Shown: one piece after another, positions 18,361 through 27,349 of the stretch
Layout of the letters: each line of letters opens with the position of its first letter
Numbering within the stretch: the stretch's first letter is position 1
From: JANQPD01 sp963715655
Lineage (GTDB): Bacteria; Bacteroidota; Bacteroidia; Flavobacteriales; Schleiferiaceae
Direction of reading: 5' to 3'
DNA length: 64,000 nt
Assembly (NCBI GenBank): GCA_963715655.1
Contig: OY970262.1
Span: 682,001-746,000 of the forward strand
Notes under the pieces: generated by a model
Database searches by the model: none
What the model saw: only the letters and a program-made list of their open reading frames with translations
What the model was told of the DNA's origin: nothing
Made by a program: the position numbers and the translations under genes

Positions 18361-18891
18361 TTAAATAAGAAATGTTATTCTGTGCCAAAGCACCACTCCT
18401 AAACTCACGGAAATATTTAAGGAGTGCTTTGTTCCAAATTGTGGTATTTCCAGCACACATTTGCAATAGGATAAAGCTTCATCACTTACACCGCTTACTT
18501 CGTTTCCGAAAATTAAAACTGTTTTTTCTAGGTTAGTAGGTTTCCAATCGTTTAAGCGAATAGCCTGTTCAGTTTGTTCAATACCGTAAACGCGGTAATT
18601 GGCTGCATACGGTTGTAGTGCAGCATCTATTGTCTCGCAATGCATCCATGCCACACTGTTGGTGCCGCCTAGTGCAGTTTTGCCCATTTCCTTATTTTCA
18701 TCTGGCGTAGGCGTTTTTCCTACTAACACAATTTTTTCCACGTTAAATGCATCCGCAGTTCTAAAAGCGGAGCCTACGTTAAGTGCACTTCTTACATTGT
18801 CAAGCACCAAAACAATGGGAAATTTTTCTTGCTTTTTAAATGTTTCTACGCTCACTCTATTTAGCTCGCTCATTCTTAATTTTCTATCCAT
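18361..18891 (-). CDS. SpoU/TrmH family RNA 2'-O-methyltransferase
   Basis: A 176-residue SPOUT methyltransferase without the extra N-terminal substrate domain. The three family motifs are present: LDNVRSALNVGSAFRTADAF, IFGNEVSGVSDEAL and IPQFGTKHSLNISVSLGV, the last forming the knotted SAM site. Members 2'-O-methylate tRNA or rRNA; the short form here cannot be assigned a target. An in-frame ATG six codons downstream (18873) is an alternative start. It is divergent from mutS with a 38-nt gap. Confidence 0.88.
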   Translation of the reverse strand: MDRKLRMSELNRVSVETFKKQEKFPIVLVLDNVRSALNVGSAFRTADAFNVEKIVLVGKTPTPDENKEMGKTALGGTNSVAWMHCETIDAALQPYAANYRVYGIEQTEQAIRLNDWKPTNLEKTVLIFGNEVSGVSDEALSYCKCVLEIPQFGTKHSLNISVSLGVVLWHRITFLI

Positions 18892-18929
18892 CGGCTTTAT
18901 CTTAGCTGTTTATTAAAATTTTCAAAAGT

Positions 18930-21521
18930 TTGGCTACCAAAAAAACTGAAACGCCTTTAATGAGGCAATATAATCAGATAAAGCAGAAACATCCTGATGC
19001 ACTTTTATTATTTAGGGTAGGAGATTTTTATGAAACTTTTGGTGAAGATGCCATCCACGCAAGTAAAATATTAGGCATTATTTTAACCAAGCGTGCTAAT
19101 GGTTCTGCATCACATATTGAGCTTGCCGGTTTTCCGCATCATTCTTTAGATACTTATCTCCCAAAACTTATTAGAGCTGGCCAACGGGTGGCTATTTGCG
19201 ATCAGTTAGAAGATCCTAAGTTGACGAAAACCATAGTTAAGCGTGGAGTTACTGAGTTGGTAACTCCCGGTTTAACTACGCATGATAATGTACTTTCAGC
19301 AGTTAAGAATAATTTTCTAGCTTCTGTATTTTTTGGCAAAACCTTTGTTGGCATTGCATTCTGCGATTTATCTACCGGTGAATTTATGTGCGCAGAAGGT
19401 GATTTAGAGTACGTAGATAAGCTCATCCAGTCGTTTGATCCATCGGAAGTGCTCTTTAGTAAATCTCACGCCAAGCAATTTGCTGAAAGCTTTCAACGGG
19501 GCTTGTACACGTTTCAATTAGATGATTGGATTTTTAAAGACTCCTATGCTTCAGATCAACTAAAAGATCATTTTCAAACAAAAAATTTAAAAGGTTTTGG
19601 TGTTGAAGATTTAAAATTAGGCGTGATTGCCGCAGGTAGTATTTTGCATTATTTAAAAGATACTAGGCATACCGACTTGTCTCATATTACTGCTATTCAA
19701 AGGATTAATAGAGATGAATATATGTGGATGGATAGATTTACCGTTCGTAATCTTGAGTTGTTTCAAGCCAATTCGTTAAACGGTATTCCGCTAATTCATA
19801 TCCTAGATCATACTTCTACACCAATGGGTGCGCGTTTATTAAAGCGTTGGTTGGCCATGCCTTTGTTAGATAAATCTAAAATTGAGCTACGGCAAAACTC
19901 AGTAGCTTATTTTATAAAGGAGGAGATTTTTTCGGAGCAAGTACTGCGTAAGCTAAAAGAAATACATGATTTAGAACGATTATCTGCTAAATTAAGTGCC
20001 TATAAAATTGGTCCTAAAGAATTACTAACACTTATGAATGGTAGTTTTTTGGCGATTGAGCTTAAAATGATTTGCGAAGAAAATGAACCAACACTTTTTA
20101 AGAATTTTAAAAATGTTTCTGATTTAACACCTTTGGTAAAGCTTATTGAAGCGCACATAAATGCAGATGCGCCTGCGGTACTAAGCAAGGGAGAAGTTAT
20201 AAAAGCCGGTATTGATGCGCAACTAGATGATTACCGAGGCCTGCTTAAAAATGGTAAGCAAAAACTACTTGAAATTCAGCAACGGGAAACAGAGAAAACC
20301 GGAATTAGCAGTTTAAAAATTGCTTTTAATAATGTGTTTGGATACTACTTGGAGGTTAAAAATACACATAAAGACAAAGTGCCGGAGGAGTGGATGCGCA
20401 AGCAAACGTTGGTGAATGCGGAGCGGTACATTACACCCGAACTTAAGGAATATGAGCAGAAAATTTTAGAGGCGCAAGATCAGGTTGGAAAGTTAGAAAG
20501 TGATCTTTACCAACAGCTGCTGTTAGATTTACAGGGAAATATATCGGCTATTCAGCAAAATGCCGGTATGGTAGCCTATTTAGACTGTATTGCGGGTTTT
20601 TCACTTTTGGCTACCAAACAAAATTATGTAAAACCCGAAGTAGATAATTCTGATGCATTAGAAATAGAAGATGGTCGTCATCCGGTAATTGAAACAGCTT
20701 TACCCATTGGAGAGCGTTACATTGGCAATTCTATTTCGCTGGCGCGCGATGCTAATCAAATACTTATGATTACCGGGCCAAACATGAGTGGTAAATCTGC
20801 TTTACTTAGGCAAACCGCTTTAATTTCTATAATGGCTCAAATTGGCAGTTTTGTGCCGGCTAAAAGTGCAGTGTTAGGTTTGGTGGATAAGGTATTTGTT
20901 AGGGTGGGGGCGAGCGATAATATTAGCCAAGGAGAATCTACATTTATGGTAGAGATGAGTGAAACAGCAAGTATATTAAACAACCTTTCTGAAAACAGCT
21001 TGGTTTTACTTGATGAAATAGGTAGAGGAACCAGCACGTATGATGGAATTTCTATTGCTTGGGCTATTGCTGAGTATTTACATCAACATCCTGCAAAGGC
21101 TAAAACTCTTTTTGCAACGCATTACCATGAATTAAATGAAATGGAAGTGTTGTTTGAACGTATTAAAAACTTCAACGTAAGTGTAAAAGAAGCTAATGGT
21201 AGCATTATTTTTATGCGAAAGCTAAAGGCGGGAGGAAGTAATCATAGTTTTGGAATACACGTGGCAAAAATGGCCGGCATGCCTCAATTAATGATTAATA
21301 GAGCGCAAAAAATGCTAGCTGAGCTAGAAAAAAGCCGAACAAAAGCTAAACCAGACCTCAAAAACGTGGCAGATGATTTACAATTAAGCTTTTTTAAGTT
21401 AGATGATCCAATTTTAGAGGATGTACGTGATGATATTAAAAACCTAGATATTAATACGTTAACACCGGTGGAAGCACTGATGAAATTAAATGAAATTAAA
21501 AAGAAACTAGGGGCGCCATAA
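18930..21521 (+). CDS. mutS: DNA mismatch repair protein MutS
   Basis: An 863-residue MutS1. The mismatch-reading Phe-x-Glu lies in RVGDFYETFGEDA near residue 32. Connector, lever and clamp domains follow, then the ATPase with Walker A GPNMSGKSA (residues 616-624), Walker B LVLLDEIGRGTSTYDG, and ATHYHEL. The C-terminal part ends in a helix-rich tail. The start is a TTG at 18930, ten codons before the first in-frame ATG; the extra residues match the N-terminal extension of other MutS proteins. MutS recognises mispairs and recruits MutL; no mutL is in the window. Confidence 0.95.
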   Translation: MATKKTETPLMRQYNQIKQKHPDALLLFRVGDFYETFGEDAIHASKILGIILTKRANGSASHIELAGFPHHSLDTYLPKLIRAGQRVAICDQLEDPKLTKTIVKRGVTELVTPGLTTHDNVLSAVKNNFLASVFFGKTFVGIAFCDLSTGEFMCAEGDLEYVDKLIQSFDPSEVLFSKSHAKQFAESFQRGLYTFQLDDWIFKDSYASDQLKDHFQTKNLKGFGVEDLKLGVIAAGSILHYLKDTRHTDLSHITAIQRINRDEYMWMDRFTVRNLELFQANSLNGIPLIHILDHTSTPMGARLLKRWLAMPLLDKSKIELRQNSVAYFIKEEIFSEQVLRKLKEIHDLERLSAKLSAYKIGPKELLTLMNGSFLAIELKMICEENEPTLFKNFKNVSDLTPLVKLIEAHINADAPAVLSKGEVIKAGIDAQLDDYRGLLKNGKQKLLEIQQRETEKTGISSLKIAFNNVFGYYLEVKNTHKDKVPEEWMRKQTLVNAERYITPELKEYEQKILEAQDQVGKLESDLYQQLLLDLQGNISAIQQNAGMVAYLDCIAGFSLLATKQNYVKPEVDNSDALEIEDGRHPVIETALPIGERYIGNSISLARDANQILMITGPNMSGKSALLRQTALISIMAQIGSFVPAKSAVLGLVDKVFVRVGASDNISQGESTFMVEMSETASILNNLSENSLVLLDEIGRGTSTYDGISIAWAIAEYLHQHPAKAKTLFATHYHELNEMEVLFERIKNFNVSVKEANGSIIFMRKLKAGGSNHSFGIHVAKMAGMPQLMINRAQKMLAELEKSRTKAKPDLKNVADDLQLSFFKLDDPILEDVRDDIKNLDINTLTPVEALMKLNEIKKKLGAP

Positions 21522-21525
21522 ATTT

Positions 21526-21556
21526 CTTGGTTGGTTTAAAATTTTATTTAAATTTG
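21526..21556 (+). promoter_or_regulatory. Promoter of the tRNA-Gly gene
   Basis: CTTG (21526-21529), 19-nt spacer, TAAATTTG (21549-21556). This is a perfect TAnnTTTG -7 box placed 11 nt before the mature tRNA 5' end, fitting a very short leader. Confidence 0.6.
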
Positions 21557-21567
21557 CCATCCCAATT

Positions 21568-21640
<73 letters not shown>

Positions 21641-21650
21641 CAAGGATAAA

Positions 21651-21676
21651 GCCCCTCCAAAAAAGAGGGGTTTTTA
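21651..21676 (+). terminator. Intrinsic terminator between the two tRNAs
   Basis: Stem CCCCTC/GAGGGG (21652-21657 and 21665-21670) with a short A-rich loop, then five T. It separates tRNA-Gly from tRNA-Leu, so the second tRNA probably has its own promoter or depends on readthrough. Confidence 0.75.
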
Positions 21677-21694
21677 ATTTATCTTTTTGCATTC

Positions 21695-21780
21695 GCCCTG
21701 GTGGTGGAATTGGTAGACACGCAGGACTTAAAATCCTGTGAGCAGCAATGTTCGTGCGGGTTCAAGTCCCGCCCGGGGCA
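21695..21780 (+). tRNA. tRNA-Leu (UAA)
   Basis: An 86-nt class II tRNA with a long variable arm. Acceptor GCCCTGG pairs with CCGGGGC (one T-G wobble), discriminator A, no encoded CCA. Anticodon stem CAGGA/TCCTG encloses CTTAAAA with anticodon TAA at 21729-21731. The T arm is GCGGG-TTCAAGT-CCCGC. Confidence 0.95.
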
Positions 21781-21781
21781 C

Positions 21782-21817
21782 AAAAAAAGCCGACTCAGAA
21801 ATGAGTCGGCTTTTTTA
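21782..21817. terminator. Bidirectional intrinsic terminator
   Basis: AAAAAAGCCGACTCA and TGAGTCGGCTTTTTT form a long perfect stem with a short loop, directly after tRNA-Leu and 2 nt from the convergent waaA stop. It ends transcripts from both sides. Confidence 0.88.
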
Positions 21818-21818
21818 T

Positions 21819-23084
21819 TTACGCAAATTCATAATTTTCGGGCAGCTTATATACTAATCGCTCAATATGGTGCATTATTTTGGCCGTACCTCCCGTTTTG
21901 CCCTTTGGAAAATTGGCTGCCTTTTCACATAACTGCTGATAATAATGGGGGTTGGCCTGCATTTTTTTTAATAACGCTGTTACACCATCTTTTTTGTTTA
22001 TTTCAAACGCAAAGCCTGCATCCAACATTTCTTGTGGCTCTACAAAATTTTGGTGCTTAGGACCAAAAAATAGTGGAATACCATATACAACCGCCTCAAT
22101 AGTATTATGAAGACCGTGCTGAAATCCGCCACCTATAAATGCAGCACTTCCATAACGATATGCTTTGCTTAGGATGCCAATTTTGTCGATGATTAAAACA
22201 CGTGTTTTTCTAAAATTTATGGGTGGTACAGAATACAGTGCGCAATTGCTTTTTCCAAACAGTTTTCTAATACGGTCAATATTTTCATCATTTACTTTAT
22301 GAGGAGCTAATATTAATCGGATGTCTCTATTTTCTTTCAAACACTCCAGCAAAATTTCTTCATCTTCTTGCCAAGTACTGCCGCCAATTAAGGTAAATTT
22401 TTCAGAGGAAAAATCATTTAATACACTATCTTCAAAAGGTTGGTTGGAGATTTCAAGGGCGCGGTCGTATCTGCTATCACCGGCAACCTCTACATTTTGA
22501 AAATCATGCTCTTCTAATAAATCTTTGCTTTTTTGATCTTGAACTAAAATACGGTCGATATTTTTTAAAACCGGCAAAAATGTATTTTTAGCATACCCTT
22601 TAAAATAAATTTGATTTTCTCTAAAAACTGCGGGTGCTAAAATGGTGGGTACTTTTGCTTTTTGTAAATTTTTGAGATAGTTAAGCCAAATTTCATACTT
22701 AATAAAAAAGGCTAAGTCAGGAGCGGTAGTTGAAACAAATAACTCTGCATTGTGCGCAGTATCCACCGGCAAATAACGCACTACATCTACGGTGCCATCG
22801 TTTTCAAAATGCTCCAAACCACTAGGCGAACTAAAGGTTAATAGTATTAGATGACTCGGGTATCCGCTTCTAATTTTTTTTATAATAGGCCATCCTTGTT
22901 CTAATTCTCCTAAAGAGGCAGCGTGCACCCAAACAACATCTGCGGTTGGTGGTATAGCGCTTTCCAAACTGCTCCAATACCGTTGTAAACCACTTACTTT
23001 TTGTTTTGCTTTTTTATGAAAAGGAACGGCTAAATGCATTACAGCATTGTAACCCAACATAGCTATATTGTATAAAATTTTCAT
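21819..23084 (-). CDS. waaA: 3-deoxy-D-manno-octulosonic acid (Kdo) transferase
   Basis: A 421-residue GT30-type glycosyltransferase that adds Kdo from CMP-Kdo to lipid A at the cytoplasmic face of the inner membrane. An N-terminal hydrophobic segment and a basic stretch (PFHKKAKQK) precede VWVHAASLGELEQGWPII, which contains the conserved SxGE motif. The C-terminal half has IGGSTWQEDEEILL, RLILAPHKV, and GGGFQHGLHNTIEAVVYGIPLFFGP, the nucleotide-sugar end. It overlaps the upstream gene by one base (TAATG). Confidence 0.93.
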   Translation of the reverse strand: MKILYNIAMLGYNAVMHLAVPFHKKAKQKVSGLQRYWSSLESAIPPTADVVWVHAASLGELEQGWPIIKKIRSGYPSHLILLTFSSPSGLEHFENDGTVDVVRYLPVDTAHNAELFVSTTAPDLAFFIKYEIWLNYLKNLQKAKVPTILAPAVFRENQIYFKGYAKNTFLPVLKNIDRILVQDQKSKDLLEEHDFQNVEVAGDSRYDRALEISNQPFEDSVLNDFSSEKFTLIGGSTWQEDEEILLECLKENRDIRLILAPHKVNDENIDRIRKLFGKSNCALYSVPPINFRKTRVLIIDKIGILSKAYRYGSAAFIGGGFQHGLHNTIEAVVYGIPLFFGPKHQNFVEPQEMLDAGFAFEINKKDGVTALLKKMQANPHYYQQLCEKAANFPKGKTGGTAKIMHHIERLVYKLPENYEFA

Positions 23085-23857
23085 TAATCGATATAATAAT
23101 TACTTTGCGCTTTTTTGTAAATTGGGAGGTACCAATTTAGTCTAATACTATAAAAAGTATCAATATTTGTTTTGGTATCTGCTTTTCCGGTATCGTAATT
23201 AAAGCCTCTGTAATTTGTAGTAAAAGCTTGAATTAAATCAAAAGACACCTTAAAATTAATACCTTCAAGCTTTGATAAGTATAAGTATCCTAATGATTCT
23301 TTAAGTGAAAAGCCACCGGAAAGTCGATCATAGCCTTTCTCATATTCATCTAAAACTTGGGGAGCATCGTTACCAACATTGTTAAAACTAATCCAATGCG
23401 CTAAGTAACCGGTGCCAACTCCTAGTATAGGACCTGAATTTTTATTTACTTGTATTACCGGAATAATTTTCTCTACACTTCCATAAAAATTAACACCTCT
23501 TTGAAGCAAATTTAATTGAGCATAATTACCGGCCTGGTTAAAAATGCGCTCCTGCTCACCTATAAGCTCAGTTAAAATATTTCTGTAGGGTTTTACTTTG
23601 CTGCCAAACATAAAATTGCCTTCAAAAGTGTATATCCAATTTTTATCAGTTTTATATCCAAAGCCAGCTCCGGCACTTAAATTATAACCAAACCGATTAC
23701 TAATTTCACCGTACGAGTTTTGAAATGCCACATTTACAGTTACCAACCAAGCGGGGCGTATGGAGTTGAGCTGTGCGTGAAGATTTTTACTACCTATTAA
23801 AACAAACAGTGCTAAAAGCACACGGAAGCCTATGGATTTAAAATTTTGGTAAAACAA
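23084..23857 (-). CDS. Probable outer-membrane beta-barrel protein of unknown function
   Basis: A 257-residue protein with a signal peptide (about residues 11-28). The rest alternates hydrophobic and polar residues with many aromatic and glycine residues (NLSAGAGFGYKTDKNW, GPILGVGTGYLAHW, IRLNWYLPI), as expected of an 8- to 12-strand barrel. No named family is recognised. It precedes waaA and overlaps it by one base, suggesting a shared role in the outer membrane, which is inference. Confidence 0.7.
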   Translation of the reverse strand: MFYQNFKSIGFRVLLALFVLIGSKNLHAQLNSIRPAWLVTVNVAFQNSYGEISNRFGYNLSAGAGFGYKTDKNWIYTFEGNFMFGSKVKPYRNILTELIGEQERIFNQAGNYAQLNLLQRGVNFYGSVEKIIPVIQVNKNSGPILGVGTGYLAHWISFNNVGNDAPQVLDEYEKGYDRLSGGFSLKESLGYLYLSKLEGINFKVSFDLIQAFTTNYRGFNYDTGKADTKTNIDTFYSIRLNWYLPIYKKAQSNYYID

Positions 23858-23872
23858 GCGTTACTATATTTG
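23845..23872 (+). promoter_or_regulatory. Promoter of the nucleotide-sugar gene block
   Basis: TTTG (23845-23848), 16-nt spacer, TATATTTG (23865-23872), a perfect TAnnTTTG box, 19 nt before the ATG at 23892. It lies partly within the 5' end of the divergent barrel gene. Confidence 0.5.
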
Positions 23873-23891
23873 TTGAATAAAATACGAAGAA

Positions 23892-25019
23892 ATGAAAGAA
23901 ATTCAGATGGTTGATTTAAATAGCCAATATAAGCATATAAAGCATGATGTAGATCAAGCAATAATGAGTGTTATTGAATCATCTGCATACATAAATGGGC
24001 CGGAAGTAAAACACTTTCAAACAGAGCTTGAAACGTATTTAGATGTTAAAAATGTAATACCATGTGCTAATGGTACAGACGCGCTTCAAATTGCTATGAT
24101 GGCGCTAAACCTAAAGCCGGGAGATGAAATTATTACCGCCACATTTACCTATGTGGCCACGGCTGAAGTTATTGCTCTTTTACAGTTAGTTCCTGTATTG
24201 GTTGACGTTAACCCTGATACTTTTCAAATTGACACCGAACAAATTAAAGCGGCCATTACGCCCAAAACTAAAGCAATTGTACCTGTGCATCTTTTTGGGC
24301 AGTGTGCTCCCATGGAAGAGGTTTTGGCCATTGCCAAGCAGCATAACCTTTACGTAATTGAAGATACGGCACAAGCTATTGGAGCCGAATATACCTTTAA
24401 TGATGGAAAAACGATGAAAGCCGGAACCATGGGAGATATTGGCGCAACGTCTTTTTTTCCAAGTAAAAATTTAGGTTGTTTTGGTGATGGAGGTGCAATT
24501 TTTACCAATGATGATGCCTTGGCCAAAAAAATTAGAATGGTTGCTAATCACGGACAAACCGTTCGATACTATCATGATGAAGTGGGTGTAAACAGCAGAT
24601 TGGATAGCTTGCAGGCAGCAGTTTTACGTAAAAAACTTCCGCACTTAGATACTTACAATGCAGCTAGATTAAAAGCTGCGGAATTTTATAACACGGCATT
24701 TGCGCATCAGCCAGAATTAAAAACACCTGTGTTGGCGCCAAATTCAACCCATGTTTTTCATCAATATACATTACAACTAAATGGTGATAGAGCAGGATTA
24801 ATAGCGCATTTGAACGCTAAAAATATTCCTGCCATGATTTATTACCCCGTAGCTTTACACATGCAAAAAGCGTATCAAGATGATAGATACAAGCCGGGTC
24901 ATTTCCCGGTAACGGAGAAACTTGTGGATAGTGTTTTTTCCTTACCGATGCATACTGAACTAGAAGATGACCAATTAATATATATAACCAATTCAGTTTT
25001 AGAATTTTTTAACTCATAA
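23892..25019 (+). CDS. DegT/DnrJ/EryC1/StrS family PLP aminotransferase
   Basis: A 375-residue sugar aminotransferase of the DegT family. It shows ANGTDALQIAMMAL, DIGATSFFPSKNLGCFGDGGA with the PLP lysine (Lys192) and the NSRLDSLQAAVL segment. Such enzymes transaminate keto-sugar nucleotides for surface polysaccharides. It is the first gene of a plus-strand block and ends 2 nt before the UDP-glucose dehydrogenase gene, so it probably aminates a sugar made by this or a nearby pathway; the substrate is not readable. Confidence 0.9.
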   Translation: MKEIQMVDLNSQYKHIKHDVDQAIMSVIESSAYINGPEVKHFQTELETYLDVKNVIPCANGTDALQIAMMALNLKPGDEIITATFTYVATAEVIALLQLVPVLVDVNPDTFQIDTEQIKAAITPKTKAIVPVHLFGQCAPMEEVLAIAKQHNLYVIEDTAQAIGAEYTFNDGKTMKAGTMGDIGATSFFPSKNLGCFGDGGAIFTNDDALAKKIRMVANHGQTVRYYHDEVGVNSRLDSLQAAVLRKKLPHLDTYNAARLKAAEFYNTAFAHQPELKTPVLAPNSTHVFHQYTLQLNGDRAGLIAHLNAKNIPAMIYYPVALHMQKAYQDDRYKPGHFPVTEKLVDSVFSLPMHTELEDDQLIYITNSVLEFFNS

Positions 25020-25021
25020 GA

Positions 25022-26344
25022 ATGAAAATAGCAGTGGTAGGCACAGGATACGTAGGTTTAGTAACCGGTACTTGCTTGGCCGAAGTAGGTATAGATGTAG
25101 TTTGCGTAGATGTTGACAAGAAAAAAATTGAAAATCTAAAAGAAGGAATTCTCCCCATATATGAGCCTGGTTTAGATAAACTTGTGCACCGGAATTTCAA
25201 TAAAGGCCGCCTAAAATTTAGCACCAATTTAGCGGAAGCCATTAAAGATGCCGATGTAGCCTTTATTGCCGTGGGTACACCTCCGGGAGAAGACGGTAGC
25301 GCTGATCTTCAATACGTATTGATGGTGGCCAGAGAAATAGGTGAGAACATGAACAGCTACGGAGTTATTGTTACAAAAAGTACCGTGCCGGTGGGTACTG
25401 CTGCTAAGGTAAATGCGGAAATACAAAACGCCCTTAACAAGCGCGGTGCTACTATTGAGTATGATGTAGCTTCAAATCCTGAGTTTTTAAAAGAAGGTGC
25501 CGCGGTTAATGATTTTATGAAACCCGATAGAATTGTGGTTGGCGTAAATAGCGAGAAAGCAAAATCAACGTTAGAAAAATTATACCGACCGTTTACATTA
25601 AATGGCCATCCGGTTATTTTTATGGATGTTCCTTCTGCAGAAATGACCAAATATGCAGCAAACGCTATGCTTGCAACTAAAATTAGTTTTATGAATGACA
25701 TTGCTAATTTATGCGAGATTATGGGTGCTGATGTTAATCAAGTACGCAACGGAATTGGCTCTGACCCTCGTATTGGGAACAAATTTATATACCCGGGTAT
25801 TGGTTATGGAGGAAGTTGTTTTCCTAAAGATGTAAAAGCGTTGATAAGAACGGCTCGTGAAAACGGCCATGAAATGCGCATTTTACAATCAGTAGAGGAT
25901 GTAAACGAAGACCAAAAAAGCGTGCTTTTTAATAAAGTAAAAAAGCGATTTGGAGATTTAAAAGGTAAGCATTTTGCCATGTGGGGCCTAAGTTTTAAAC
26001 CAAATACAGATGATATGCGCGAAGCACCTTCCGTGGTAATTATTAACCAACTATTAGATGCTGGCGCTACGGTTTCTGCTTATGATCCTGTGGCTATGAA
26101 AGAAGCTAAACACATGGTTGGAGATAAAATTACCTATGCAGAAACTGAATTTGACGCTTTAAATGGAGCTGATGCTTTGCTAATAGTAACTGAATGGAGT
26201 GAATTTAAAGTGCCTGATTTTAAGGAAATGAAAGCGAAACTTAAGAATAATTTGATTTTTGATGGTAGAAACATTTTTGATAAAGAGGAAATGGATCGCT
26301 TAGGTTTTGAATATCATTGCATAGGATTACAAACAACAGCATAA
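25022..26344 (+). CDS. ugd: UDP-glucose 6-dehydrogenase
   Basis: A 440-residue NAD-dependent dehydrogenase oxidising UDP-glucose to UDP-glucuronate. It has the N-terminal Rossmann motif VVGTGYVGLVTGTCLAE, STVPVGTA, the helix PSAEMTKYAANAMLATKISF, and the catalytic cysteine in GGSCFPKDVKAL (Cys266). The C-terminal UDP-binding domain contains WGLSFKPNTDDMREAPS. The stop overlaps the next ATG by one base, coupling it to the decarboxylase that uses its product. Confidence 0.93.
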   Translation: MKIAVVGTGYVGLVTGTCLAEVGIDVVCVDVDKKKIENLKEGILPIYEPGLDKLVHRNFNKGRLKFSTNLAEAIKDADVAFIAVGTPPGEDGSADLQYVLMVAREIGENMNSYGVIVTKSTVPVGTAAKVNAEIQNALNKRGATIEYDVASNPEFLKEGAAVNDFMKPDRIVVGVNSEKAKSTLEKLYRPFTLNGHPVIFMDVPSAEMTKYAANAMLATKISFMNDIANLCEIMGADVNQVRNGIGSDPRIGNKFIYPGIGYGGSCFPKDVKALIRTARENGHEMRILQSVEDVNEDQKSVLFNKVKKRFGDLKGKHFAMWGLSFKPNTDDMREAPSVVIINQLLDAGATVSAYDPVAMKEAKHMVGDKITYAETEFDALNGADALLIVTEWSEFKVPDFKEMKAKLKNNLIFDGRNIFDKEEMDRLGFEYHCIGLQTTA

Positions 26345-27330
26345 TGCCAAGAATATTAATAACAGGTGCAGCCGGATTTTTAGGTTCTCACCTTTGCGAT
26401 AGATTTATAAAAGAAGGTTACGAAGTTGTAGCCATGGATAACCTTATAACCGGTGATCTCAAAAATATTGAGCATCTTTTTGGTAAAAAGGAATTTACGT
26501 TTTACAACCATGATGTAAGTAATTTTATACACGTGCCGGGCGCGTTAGACTACATTTTACACTTTGCATCTCCCGCTAGCCCCATTGATTACTTAAAAAT
26601 TCCTATTCAAACATTAAAGGTAGGTAGTTTAGGTACGCACAATTGTTTGGGTTTAGCTAAGGCTAAAGGTGCTAGGGTATTGGTAGCCAGCACTTCAGAG
26701 GTTTATGGTGACCCTGCCGTGCATCCGCAAACAGAAGAATACTGGGGCAATGTAAATCCTGTGGGCCCGCGTGGTGTGTATGATGAAGCAAAACGCTTTC
26801 AAGAAGCTATGACTATGGCCTATCATACCTATCATGGGGTTGAAACACGCATTATCAGAATTTTTAATACCTACGGACCAAGAATGCGCTTAAATGATGG
26901 TCGTGTATTACCTGCATTTATCGGTCAGGCTTTGCGTGGCGAAGATTTAACCGTGTTTGGAGATGGTTCACAAACCCGTTCCTTTTGTTATGTTGATGAT
27001 TTAGTAGAAGGAATTTATAGATTGCTGCTAAGTGATTATGCACAACCTGTAAATATTGGTAACCCCGATGAAATTACCATTGGTGATTTTGCGGAAGAAA
27101 TTATAAAACTTACCGGTACTGATCAAAAGGTTGTTTATAAAGACTTACCAACGGATGATCCTACGCAACGCAGACCGGATATTACTAAAGCCAGAAAATT
27201 ATTGGGTTGGGAGCCGAAGGTAAATAGAGCAGAAGGTTTAAAAATTACCTACGCTTACTTTAAAAGTTTGCCTGATGAAGAATTATACAAAAAAGAACAC
27301 AAGGATTTTGACGCATACGTGCGCAAGTAA
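26344..27330 (+). CDS. uxs: UDP-glucuronate decarboxylase (UDP-xylose synthase-type SDR)
   Basis: A 328-residue extended short-chain dehydrogenase with TGAAGFLGSHLCDRF at the N-terminus, the STSEVYGDP strand and the catalytic Tyr/Lys in GVYDEAKRFQEAM. The segments HFASPASPIDYLKIPIQTLK and RIFNTYGPRMRLNDGRVLP are typical of UXS. I start it at the ATG at 26344, which overlaps the ugd stop; an upstream TTG (26317) would add nine atypical residues inside ugd. Together with Ugd it gives UDP-glucose to UDP-glucuronate to UDP-xylose. Confidence 0.9.
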   Translation: MPRILITGAAGFLGSHLCDRFIKEGYEVVAMDNLITGDLKNIEHLFGKKEFTFYNHDVSNFIHVPGALDYILHFASPASPIDYLKIPIQTLKVGSLGTHNCLGLAKAKGARVLVASTSEVYGDPAVHPQTEEYWGNVNPVGPRGVYDEAKRFQEAMTMAYHTYHGVETRIIRIFNTYGPRMRLNDGRVLPAFIGQALRGEDLTVFGDGSQTRSFCYVDDLVEGIYRLLLSDYAQPVNIGNPDEITIGDFAEEIIKLTGTDQKVVYKDLPTDDPTQRRPDITKARKLLGWEPKVNRAEGLKITYAYFKSLPDEELYKKEHKDFDAYVRK

Positions 27331-27349
27331 ATCAGTGTAAAACATAGTT